Shown piece after piece: positions 1 through 5,729 of a stretch of 6,833 nucleotides of DNA (the first letter of the stretch is position 1; each line of letters starts with the position of its first letter). This DNA comes from Bacillota bacterium (GTDB taxonomy: Bacteria; Bacillota; Clostridia; Lachnospirales; Anaerotignaceae). Below the pieces are notes generated by a model. That model did no database searches, had not been told where the DNA came from, and saw only the letters and a list, made by a program, of their open reading frames with translations. The stretch spans positions 1 through 6,833 of the forward strand of contig JAUNCB010000030.1 in NCBI GenBank assembly GCA_030526765.1, written 5' to 3'. Position numbers and translations under genes: made by a program.

Positions 1-363
1 GACACCGGCTTCCTCCAGTGCAAGGCGAAGAACATCCACTACGCTGCCTGCCTGATCGGAAAGGGGATAAACCTTTCCGCTGGGTTCGACAGTGGTGATA
101 AGCCCGAGGCTTTCAAAGTATTCCAGTGTTTTTCTGGTATCGAAGGAGGAGAGGGCGAAAGCTGCGAAGCCTGCATCCTGTCCGTGATAGTTTTTCAATG
201 TCAGCTTTGCATTGGAGAGGTTGCAGCGGCCGTTTCCTGTGGCAAGAAGCTTTCTGCCGACCCGCGCCTGCCGTTCCAGGATGGTAACCTCTGCGCCCTG
301 TTTTCTTGCGGAGAGGGCAGCCATCATGCCTGCCGCGCCGCCGCCGATGATAATTACTTTCAT
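1..363 (-). CDS. HI0933/BaiN-like NAD(P)/FAD-dependent oxidoreductase, N-terminal part (partial)
   Basis: Reading leftward from the ATG at 363-361, an open frame of 121 codons runs off the left edge of the window. The N-terminus is a Rossmann FAD-binding fold: a short beta strand followed by GGGAAG (residues 7-12), then an acidic residue ending the second strand (E30 in TILER). Residues 35-51 carry the block VGRKLLATGNGRCNLSN, a hallmark of the HI0933/BaiN flavoprotein family, in which it lies near the flavin. Family members are cytoplasmic flavoproteins of about 400 residues; most have no known substrate, and one group (BaiN) is linked to bile-acid dehydroxylation. The substrate cannot be read from this fragment. 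The start is supported by AAAGG at 375-371, 7 nt before the ATG. The gene diverges from mutS2 and has its own candidate promoter. Family assignment is firm; the specific function is open. Confidence 0.9.
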   Translation of the reverse strand, partial: MKVIIIGGGAAGMMAALSARKQGAEVTILERQARVGRKLLATGNGRCNLSNAKLTLKNYHGQDAGFAAFALSSFDTRKTLEYFESLGLITTVEPSGKVYPLSDQAGSVVDVLRLALEEAGV

Positions 364-379
364 ATATTCACCTTTTCTA

Positions 380-391
380 TGTTGATCAACA
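380..391. promoter_or_regulatory. 12-bp perfect palindrome, candidate operator
   Basis: TGTTGATCAACA is a perfect inverted repeat with no spacer. It lies in the leader of the minus-strand flavoprotein gene, between the predicted transcription start (about 403) and the Shine-Dalgarno sequence (375-371). A repressor bound here could block that transcript. No protein can be named from the sequence, and a 12-bp palindrome in AT-rich intergenic DNA could also be chance. Confidence 0.35.
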
Positions 392-409
392 ATTGGGTTA
401 TAATACTTT

Positions 410-439
410 ATTATAATCTCTTTGCGGTATCCTTGTAAA
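410..439 (-). promoter_or_regulatory. Candidate sigma-A promoter of the flavoprotein gene
   Basis: On the minus strand, TTTACA (439-434, five of six matches to TTGACA) is followed after 18 bp by a perfect TATAAT (415-410). The expected start near 403 gives a leader of about 40 nt containing the palindrome at 380-391 and the ribosome binding site at 375-371. Several other TATAAT-like strings occur here because the region is AT-rich, so the exact start is uncertain. Confidence 0.55.
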
Positions 440-473
440 CAGGCAGATGGGAAGGTGTTTGTGCGGCAGAAAG

Positions 474-512
474 TTGTAGAGGCGGCGGTTTTGTGATATA
501 ATCTGATATTAT
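474..512 (+). promoter_or_regulatory. Candidate extended -10 promoter(s) of the mutS2 operon
   Basis: A perfect TATAAT (497-502) is preceded by TG at 494-495, making an extended -10 element. A weak -35, TTGTAG (474-479, three of six matches), lies 17 bp upstream. The 10-bp unit TGATATAATC (494-503) is immediately repeated as TGATATTATC (504-513), placing a second extended -10 one helical turn downstream. Transcription would begin near 509 and/or 519, leaving a leader of about 33-43 nt before mutS2. Confidence 0.6.
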
Positions 513-539
513 CGGAGTAGTATTGAATTTTATATATAT

Positions 540-543
540 GGAG
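540..543 (+). promoter_or_regulatory. Ribosome binding site of mutS2
   Basis: GGAG ends 8 nt before the ATG at 552. It fixes the start codon; no other in-frame start with comparable support lies nearby. Confidence 0.75.
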
Positions 544-551
544 TACAGTCT

Positions 552-2924
552 ATGAACGAAAAAGCATTACACACATTGGAATATGATAAGATCATACAGA
601 AACTGGCTGGCTATGCGGTTTCTCCCATGGCGAAGGAACGGGCGGCGGCACTGCGTCCTTCTGCGGCTTTGAGTGATATTGTGATCTGGCAGCAGGAAAC
701 CACGGAAGCAGCGGCAATGGTTCTGAAAAAGGGATCTCCTTCCTTTGGTGGTTTTCGTGAGATCAGACCGCAGCTGAAGCGGGCATCCATGGCAGGCGTT
801 CTTTCTGTGGCGGAACTGATGTCCATCGGGGAATTTGCATACGTTTGCCGCAAGGTGAAAAATTATGCCAGAAAAGAGAATAAGGATGAGGTGTATCCTC
901 GTCTGGATGAATATTTTGATCTGATCCTTCCGCTGGATAAACTGGAAAATGAGATCAGCCGCTGCATCCTTTCCGAAACGGAAATTGCAGATGATGCCAG
1001 CGCAGGGCTGCGCAGTGTCCGTAAGGAGATCAAAATCTCTAACGACCGTGTGAAGGATCATCTGAACAGCGTCATCAATTCCTCTGCATATCGGAATATG
1101 CTGCAGGATTTTGTAATCACCATACGAAATGACAGATATTGTGTGCCTGTTAAGGCAGAATACAGAAGCTCCTTCCCCGGCATGATTCACGATCAGTCCA
1201 ATACAGGGTCTACTTTATTTATGGAGCCGCTGAGCGTGATCCAGCTGAATAATAAGATCAAGGAACTGCAGGCGAAGGAAAAAGAAGAAATCGAAAAAAT
1301 ACTGCTGATGCTGTCCGATCTGGTGACGGTCCATGCCATTTCCATTGAGGGAAATCTGGAACTGCTGACACAGCTGGATTTTATTTTTGCAAAGGCGGCT
1401 CTTTCTCTGTCCATGGACGGCACACAGCCTGTGTTTAACAGAGAAGGCTATATTGATATCCATAAGGGCAGACATCCCTTGCTGGATCCAAAGACTGTGG
1501 TGCCCACAGATATTTATCTGGGCAAGAAATTTACGACACTTCTGATCACGGGACCCAATACAGGCGGTAAGACGGTGGCGCTGAAAACATTGGGGCTGTT
1601 TACTCTGATGGGACAGGCGGGTCTGCATATTCCTGCTTTTGACGGCTCTGTGCTGGCGGTGTTTGACAATGTGTTTGCGGATATTGGGGATGAGCAGAGT
1701 ATTGAACAGAGCCTGAGTACCTTTTCCGCCCATATGACGAATATCGTGCGGATCATGGATCAGGTAACAGATCATTCCCTTGTGCTGTTTGATGAATTGG
1801 GCGCAGGGACAGACCCCACGGAGGGGGCGGCTCTTGCCATTGCCATCATCAAAGCACTGCTGGAGCGGGAGATCCGTACAGCAGTGACGACCCATTACAG
1901 TGAACTGAAGGTGTTTGCCCTGTCTACCGCAGGGGTGGAAAATGCCTGCTGTGAATTCAGCGTGGAAACATTAAGAGCGACCTATAAGCTTCTGATCGGG
2001 ATTCCCGGTAAGAGTAATGCCTTTGCCATTTCCAAACGGCTGGGGCTGCAGGATTATATTCTGGATTCCGCACGGGATTTCATCAGTCAGGAGGACATAA
2101 AATTTGAAGATGTCATCACAGATTTGGAAATCAGCAGAAAATCCGTGAAGCTGGAGCAGGAGCGGGCGGAGGAATACCGTAGAGAAGCAGAAGCTCTGAA
2201 AAAAGAAGTGGAACGGCAGAAGGAAAAAACAAAGCAGCAGAAGGAAAAGATACTGGAAAAGGCACGAGAAGAAGCCAAGCAGATCTATGTACAGGCGAAG
2301 GCGGAAGCAGACAGTATCATCAAAGAGATGAACAAACAGGCGAAGGAAGCTAATAATAAAAATAAGGCACTGGAGCAGCGACAGAAGCTGAATGAAACAC
2401 TCTCTGCCATGCAGCAGGATTTCCTGAAATCCAAACGGGTGAAGCCAAACCATAAAGCGCCGGAAAATCTGAAGGTGGGGGACAGAGTCTATGTGATCTC
2501 CTTCGATCAGAATGGTGAGGTGCTTTCTGCGCCTGATAAAAATAAGGAAGTAATGGTACAGATGGGTATTATGAAGATGAAGGTTCCTTTGTCTGAACTG
2601 ATGCTGGATGATACACCAAAGCCGAAGGAAAAGCAGAAAAACCAGCAGCCTGCAAGGGCGAAGCTTTCCAAGAGCCAGTTTATTTCTGCGGAGATCGACT
2701 GTCGTGGGCAGTTGGTGGATGAAGCCATTGCAAATATTGATAAATATATTGATGATGCATACCTGTCCGGTCTGAAGCAGGTCATCATCATCCATGGGAA
2801 GGGCACAGGTGCGCTGCGTTCGGGGGTGCAGAATTACCTGAAAATGAATTCTCATGTGAAAAGCTACAGACCCGGTACATTTGGTGAGGGCGAAGCCGGG
2901 GTCACTGTTGTGGAATTGAAGTAA
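552..2924 (+). CDS. mutS2: Endonuclease MutS2 / ribosome-rescue ATPase
   Basis: This 790-residue protein has the usual MutS2 length and domain order. Residues 1 to about 300 form the MutS-type core and clamp. The ABC-type ATPase follows, with Walker A GPNTGGKT at 334-341, the SIEQSLSTFS block at 383-392, and Walker B LVLFDE ending in D414 and E415, followed by LGAGTDPTEG. Residues about 511-635 are a long charged coiled coil. A KOW-like module with KVGDRVYV begins near 641, then a Lys/Gln-rich linker (about 690-710). The C-terminal Smr domain has IDCRGQ (715-720) and HGKGTGALR (748-756). MutS2 lacks the mismatch-recognition domain of MutS. In the family it is linked to suppression of recombination through branched-DNA binding and Smr nicking and, in Bacillus subtilis, to splitting collided ribosomes for quality control. 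All ATPase residues look intact. A response regulator follows 21 bp after the stop with no terminator between. Confidence 0.97.
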   Translation: MNEKALHTLEYDKIIQKLAGYAVSPMAKERAAALRPSAALSDIVIWQQETTEAAAMVLKKGSPSFGGFREIRPQLKRASMAGVLSVAELMSIGEFAYVCRKVKNYARKENKDEVYPRLDEYFDLILPLDKLENEISRCILSETEIADDASAGLRSVRKEIKISNDRVKDHLNSVINSSAYRNMLQDFVITIRNDRYCVPVKAEYRSSFPGMIHDQSNTGSTLFMEPLSVIQLNNKIKELQAKEKEEIEKILLMLSDLVTVHAISIEGNLELLTQLDFIFAKAALSLSMDGTQPVFNREGYIDIHKGRHPLLDPKTVVPTDIYLGKKFTTLLITGPNTGGKTVALKTLGLFTLMGQAGLHIPAFDGSVLAVFDNVFADIGDEQSIEQSLSTFSAHMTNIVRIMDQVTDHSLVLFDELGAGTDPTEGAALAIAIIKALLEREIRTAVTTHYSELKVFALSTAGVENACCEFSVETLRATYKLLIGIPGKSNAFAISKRLGLQDYILDSARDFISQEDIKFEDVITDLEISRKSVKLEQERAEEYRREAEALKKEVERQKEKTKQQKEKILEKAREEAKQIYVQAKAEADSIIKEMNKQAKEANNKNKALEQRQKLNETLSAMQQDFLKSKRVKPNHKAPENLKVGDRVYVISFDQNGEVLSAPDKNKEVMVQMGIMKMKVPLSELMLDDTPKPKEKQKNQQPARAKLSKSQFISAEIDCRGQLVDEAIANIDKYIDDAYLSGLKQVIIIHGKGTGALRSGVQNYLKMNSHVKSYRPGTFGEGEAGVTVVELK

Positions 2925-2932
2925 AAGGAAAC

Positions 2933-2940
2933 AGAGGTGG
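2933..2940 (+). promoter_or_regulatory. Ribosome binding site that decides the response-regulator start
   Basis: AGAGGTGG ends 5 nt before the ATG at 2946. An in-frame GTG at 2937 lies inside this motif. It could instead use AAGGA at 2926-2930, but that start would add only three residues before the usual family N-terminus. ATG 2946 is preferred. Confidence 0.6.
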
Positions 2941-2945
2941 AAAAA

Positions 2946-3632
2946 ATGGGGAAACAGAAAATTTTGATCGTAGATGATGATCTGCATATTGCAGAGCTGA
3001 TCTCTCTTTACATGATGAAGGATGGGTATGATACGGAAGAGGTTCATGACGGCAGAGAAGCCATAAAGGCAGCGGAACGCTTTCAGCCGGATCTGATCCT
3101 GCTGGATCTGATGCTTCCCGGTATGGACGGCTATCAGGTTTGTACGGAGATTCGGAAAAACAGCCATGTGCCTATCATTATGCTGACTGCAAAGGGGGAA
3201 ACCTTTGATAAGGTGCTGGGGCTGGAGCTGGGAGCGGACGATTATATCGTGAAGCCTTTTGATCCGAAGGAACTGGTGGCAAGGGTAAAGGCGGTGCTGC
3301 GCAGATATGAGTGCAAGCATGAAGAGGAAGATAAAAATGTGCTGCGCTTTGATGAGCTGGAGATCAATCTGTCCAACTATTCCGTTTCCTATCAGGGGAA
3401 AACGCTGGATTTCCCGCCCAAGGAATTTGAACTTCTTTCTTTTCTGGCACAGCATCCCAATCGGGTTTTTACCAGAGAACAGCTCCTGGATCGCATCTGG
3501 GGATATGAATATGTAGGGGATACCAGAACGGTAGATGTCCATGTAAAGCGTATCAGAGAAAAACTGAACAGCGAGGATGAATGGGGGATCCGCACCGTCT
3601 GGAGTGTAGGCTACAAATTCGGACAGAAATAA
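2946..3632 (+). CDS. OmpR/PhoB-family DNA-binding response regulator
   Basis: The 228-residue cytoplasmic protein has a receiver domain (residues about 4-120) and a winged-helix DNA-binding domain (about 132-228), the standard OmpR-family length and layout. Receiver residues are intact: acidic pocket D10-D12, phosphoacceptor D54 in LLDLMLPGMDG, switch T81 in IIMLTAKGE, and K103 in YIVKPFDP. The C-terminal half has the typical LDFPPKEFELL, REQLLDRIWG, RTVDVHVKRIREKL and VWSVGYKF segments. Its likely partner is the histidine kinase at 4193-5611; phosphotransfer from that kinase would activate promoter binding. It lies 21 bp after mutS2 and is probably transcribed with it, since no promoter or terminator is visible between them. 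The target genes and signal cannot be told from the sequence. Starting at GTG 2937 instead would give 231 residues. Confidence 0.95.
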   Translation: MGKQKILIVDDDLHIAELISLYMMKDGYDTEEVHDGREAIKAAERFQPDLILLDLMLPGMDGYQVCTEIRKNSHVPIIMLTAKGETFDKVLGLELGADDYIVKPFDPKELVARVKAVLRRYECKHEEEDKNVLRFDELEINLSNYSVSYQGKTLDFPPKEFELLSFLAQHPNRVFTREQLLDRIWGYEYVGDTRTVDVHVKRIREKLNSEDEWGIRTVWSVGYKFGQK

Positions 3633-3662
3633 AAAAGGGGGGTGTCTTATGACACCCCTTTT
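3631..3662. terminator. Bidirectional intrinsic terminator between the response regulator and the small membrane gene
   Basis: An 8-bp GC-rich stem, GGGGTGTC (3639-3646) with GACACCCC (3651-3658), closes a TTAT loop. It is followed by TTTT (3659-3662) on the plus strand and, after two extra G:C positions, by six T on the minus strand (complement of A 3631-3636). It sits between the two convergent stop codons (3632 and 3675) and overlaps the response regulator's TAA by two bases. It can serve both genes, and the minus-strand T tract is the longer. Confidence 0.85.
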
Positions 3663-3674
3663 ACAGGTCAGAAA

Positions 3675-4067
3675 TCAGAGTTCTGTTTTTTCTTCCGCAG
3701 CAGAGGATTCTGCAGAAGTATCTTCTGTGGGAAGGGCTTCGCCGTCCACAGTCATATCTGCAGCGGATACGGGTTCGGCAGCTTCTTCGGCAGGTGCCTG
3801 CGCAGCCTGTTCCGCAGCCTGCTTTGCTTCCATTGCGGCTCTGTATTCTTCCATTTTCTGTTTTCTATCAGCATCCTTGCGCATATTGCTCCAGCGCAGC
3901 ATAAAGCAGAGCACCAGAAGGAAGAGGATCAGATAGTGGAAGCTGTTCATATTTGCCCAGTCGATGCGGGTCATAACCAGAACGGCAAGGGCAATGAGAA
4001 TCAGATCTCTGGGCGGTATCGGTTTACGTTTGGGGATGTTAGGGTTAGGATTGTTTTCCATAATCAT
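3675..4067 (-). CDS. Small two-helix membrane protein of unknown function
   Basis: I do not recognise this 130-residue protein. Residues 1-20 are Pro- and Lys/Arg-rich. Two hydrophobic stretches follow, about 21-33 (DLILIALAVLVM) and 43-57 (FHYLILFLLVLCFML), separated by a short polar turn. Next comes a basic stretch (RWSNMRKDADRKQK), a probable short helix rich in Ala, Glu and Lys (about 70-95), and an acidic low-complexity tail to residue 130. This suggests a hairpin in the membrane with both ends cytoplasmic by the positive-inside rule. The gene lies on the opposite strand between a response regulator and its likely kinase, so a role in that signalling pathway is possible but only inferred. 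ATG 4067 is chosen because a hairpin places the Shine-Dalgarno 7 nt from it; ATG 4061 (two residues shorter) would have 13 nt. Spaced frame-consistent coding content, a terminator and a promoter support a real gene. Confidence 0.8.
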   Translation of the reverse strand: MIMENNPNPNIPKRKPIPPRDLILIALAVLVMTRIDWANMNSFHYLILFLLVLCFMLRWSNMRKDADRKQKMEEYRAAMEAKQAAEQAAQAPAEEAAEPVSAADMTVDGEALPTEDTSAESSAAEEKTEL

Positions 4068-4073
4068 AAGTAC

Positions 4074-4096
4074 AGGCAGAAAACTGCCTTCTCCTT
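4074..4096 (-). promoter_or_regulatory. Shine-Dalgarno with a hairpin in the spacer to the start codon
   Basis: On the minus strand AAGGAG (4096-4091) is the only good Shine-Dalgarno, but it lies 23 nt from ATG 4067. Between them AGGCAG (4089-4084), a TTTT loop and CTGCCT (4079-4074) form a perfect 6-bp stem. Folding removes 16 nt and leaves A plus GTACTT, an effective spacing of 7 nt, which is optimal. This is seen in sequence; the effect on translation is inferred. Confidence 0.55.
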
Positions 4097-4110
4097 TCAG
4101 ATATATTTGC

Positions 4111-4139
4111 TTGAGAATCTTTCATGCAAAATATAGTAT
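4111..4139 (+). promoter_or_regulatory. Candidate promoter of the histidine kinase gene
   Basis: TTGAGA (4111-4116, five of six matches) and TAGTAT (4134-4139, four of six) are separated by 17 bp. An alternative -10, TATAGT at 4132-4137, would have a 15-bp spacer. The start would be near 4146, about 47 nt before the kinase ATG. The -10 overlaps that of the opposing promoter. Confidence 0.5.
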
Positions 4140-4163
4140 ATCATTATTTGACCCGTTTGTAAT
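4135..4163 (-). promoter_or_regulatory. Candidate extended -10 promoter of the small membrane gene
   Basis: On the minus strand, ATTACA (4163-4158, four of six matches to TTGACA) is followed after 17 bp by TATACT (4140-4135, five of six). TG lies one base upstream of the -10 (4143-4142), an extended -10. The start would be near 4128, about 60 nt before ATG 4067, so the message includes the spacer hairpin. It occupies the same DNA as the kinase promoter. Confidence 0.5.
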
Positions 4164-4180
4164 GCTTTTTTTCAAATTTT

Positions 4181-4185
4181 GGAGG
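4181..4185 (+). promoter_or_regulatory. Ribosome binding site that decides the kinase start
   Basis: GGAGG ends 7 nt before ATG 4193 but only 1 nt before the in-frame ATG at 4187. The later ATG is therefore the working start. Confidence 0.8.
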
Positions 4186-4192
4186 AATGAAT

Positions 4193-5611
4193 ATGAAAAG
4201 AGATTCCATCGTGCGTAAGCAGATGCTGTTATATATGGTAACGATCGGGGTGATGATCACCTTTATCTGTGGTGCGCTGACGCTGGTTTACACAAATCAC
4301 TATATGGAGGAAAAGGAAAATGAACTGATCCGCCAGGGTGAAAAAATCGTCAATGCGTATACAGAGGCATACCGCTCCGGTGATCTGAGTGATCTGAGCC
4401 ATGAACTGCAGATACTGGAAAGCTACATGGAGGCGGGGATCGTGCTGATGAATCGGGAAGGAACGGTAATGCTGACCTCTCCCGGCTTTGATGATGTTCT
4501 GATTGGAAAAACCATGGTTTACGATGATCTGGCGGAGGGGGTTCTGCGCGGAGAGATCGTGACCCATGAGATGAAGCGGGGCGAGGTTTTTGATACACCG
4601 ATGCTGGTGGTGGGCTATCCTGTTTCGGAGGGCTATCTGGCGGGGATATTTATGTGTCATCCGCTGCCGGAAATACAGGCGTCCCTGATGAAAATGTATC
4701 AGATGAGTGTGCTGAATCTGTTGTTCTTCTCTATGATTGGCATCGGGATCAGCTTTTTGACAGCAAAATATGTGGCTTTGCCGCTGGTGGTGATGAATCG
4801 GGCGGCAAAGGTCATTGCTAACGGAGATTTTGAGCAGAGGGTAAAAATACGCAGTAATGATGAGGTAGGGGAACTGGCGGCGAGCTTTAACCATATGGCG
4901 GAAAGTCTGCAGGCCCATGAGCGGGTGCAGAAGGACTTTATTGCGAATATTTCCCATGATCTGCGTTCGCCGCTGACCAGTATGCAGGGCTTTCTGACTG
5001 CTATGCTGGACGGGACGATCCCTCCGGAAAAGCAGGAAAAATATCTCAGGATCGTACTGGAGGAAACGCAGCGGCTTTCTCGTATGACACAGGGAATCGT
5101 GGAGCTGAGCCGTGCCCAGAGCAGTGCGATCCTTCTGGAGGAAACGGATTTTGACATCAATGATCTGATCCGCAGCAATATTGAGATGTTGGAACCGCAA
5201 TTAAAGGAAAAGCAGGCGATGATTCGAGGAATCTATGCATCGGAAAAAACAATGGTGCATGGGGATCGGGATAAAATTTCCCGTGTGCTGCAGAATCTGT
5301 TGGGGAATGCTGCAAAATTTTCCCCTGTCGGCGGTGTGATCGAGGTGGAAACAACGCTGCTGGATAAGAAAAAGGTTCTGATCTCTGTAAAGGATGAAGG
5401 GCCTGGCATCAGCCAGGAGGATCAGAAATATATCTTTGATCGTTTCTTTAAATCGGACACGACAAGAAATGAAGATAAGATTGGCAGCGGCATCGGGCTT
5501 GCCATTGCCAAAGAATTTATCCTTGCCCATGGGGAGAATATTACGGTAAAAAGTGAATTGGGTAAGGGGACAACCTTTGCCTTTTCGTTAAAACTGGAGG
5601 ACGATGTCTGA
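4193..5611 (+). CDS. Membrane sensor histidine kinase (HAMP-HisKA-HATPase)
   Basis: The 472-residue protein has a first transmembrane helix (about 11-33), an extracytoplasmic sensor region of about 130 residues (about 38-170), a second helix (about 172-195), a HAMP linker (about 196-248, with NDEVGELAASFN), and a HisKA dimerisation domain with phosphoacceptor H255 in SHDLRSPL. The ATP-binding domain has the N box (N368 and N372 in QNLLGNAAKF), DEGPG (401-405), FDRFF (415-419) and GSGIGLAIA (431-439). All catalytic motifs are intact. It should autophosphorylate on H255 and pass phosphate to the OmpR-type regulator at 2946-3632, its likely partner by proximity. The sensor region matches no ligand-binding family I can name, so the signal is unknown. 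The small membrane gene on the opposite strand separates it from the regulator, so it needs its own promoter. A terminator follows. The start at 4193 removes two residues compared with the ATG at 4187. Confidence 0.95.
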   Translation: MKRDSIVRKQMLLYMVTIGVMITFICGALTLVYTNHYMEEKENELIRQGEKIVNAYTEAYRSGDLSDLSHELQILESYMEAGIVLMNREGTVMLTSPGFDDVLIGKTMVYDDLAEGVLRGEIVTHEMKRGEVFDTPMLVVGYPVSEGYLAGIFMCHPLPEIQASLMKMYQMSVLNLLFFSMIGIGISFLTAKYVALPLVVMNRAAKVIANGDFEQRVKIRSNDEVGELAASFNHMAESLQAHERVQKDFIANISHDLRSPLTSMQGFLTAMLDGTIPPEKQEKYLRIVLEETQRLSRMTQGIVELSRAQSSAILLEETDFDINDLIRSNIEMLEPQLKEKQAMIRGIYASEKTMVHGDRDKISRVLQNLLGNAAKFSPVGGVIEVETTLLDKKKVLISVKDEGPGISQEDQKYIFDRFFKSDTTRNEDKIGSGIGLAIAKEFILAHGENITVKSELGKGTTFAFSLKLEDDV

Positions 5612-5653
5612 TTTGACGCAAAATATCGGTCGTGGCAGAGGGGATACAGAAAG

Positions 5654-5690
5654 AAAACCGAGATGGAAAAATCCATCTCGGTTTTTGTTT
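5654..5690. terminator. Bidirectional intrinsic terminator between the kinase and nadE
   Basis: CCGAGATGG (5658-5666) pairs with CCATCTCGG (5673-5681), a 9-bp stem that can gain an A:T pair at its loop end. On the plus strand TTTTTGTTT (5682-5690) follows. On the minus strand the complement of AAAA (5654-5657) gives a shorter T tract. It ends the kinase transcript 43 bp after its stop and can also end nadE transcription from the right. Confidence 0.88.
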
Positions 5691-5729
5691 GCATCATATT
5701 CCAGGGAGAAGCTCTCCTTGTATAGGGAA

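Noticed and set aside
184..438. 84-codon plus-strand frame antisense to the flavoprotein gene
   Set aside because: It overlaps the strongly conserved Rossmann and GRKLLATGNGRCN region on the other strand and has no credible start signal.
3301..3350. Possible internal promoter or second gene inside the response regulator linker
   Set aside because: This segment encodes the normal charged linker between receiver and DNA-binding domains; no promoter-like pair was found.
1971..3542. 523-codon open frame on the minus strand antisense to mutS2 and the response regulator
   Set aside because: It spans two well-supported plus-strand genes. Its translation is a composition-driven shadow rich in His, Leu, Phe and Ile with no recognisable domain, and I see no ribosome binding site or promoter for it.
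3642..4136. 164-codon plus-strand frame opposite the small membrane gene
   Set aside because: It begins inside the terminator hairpin, is rich in Cys, Phe, Ser and His, and is antisense to a gene with better start and stop signals. The minus-strand reading gives a sensible membrane topology.
4162..4218. 18-codon open frame overlapping the kinase start, possible leader peptide
   Set aside because: No Shine-Dalgarno precedes ATG 4162, and the frame contains the kinase ribosome binding site; it is better explained as chance.
5703..5719. Small inverted repeat GGAGA/TCTCC just after the nadE stop
   Set aside because: It has only 5 bp of perfect stem and no T tract, next to a much stronger terminator, so it is not called as a second terminator.
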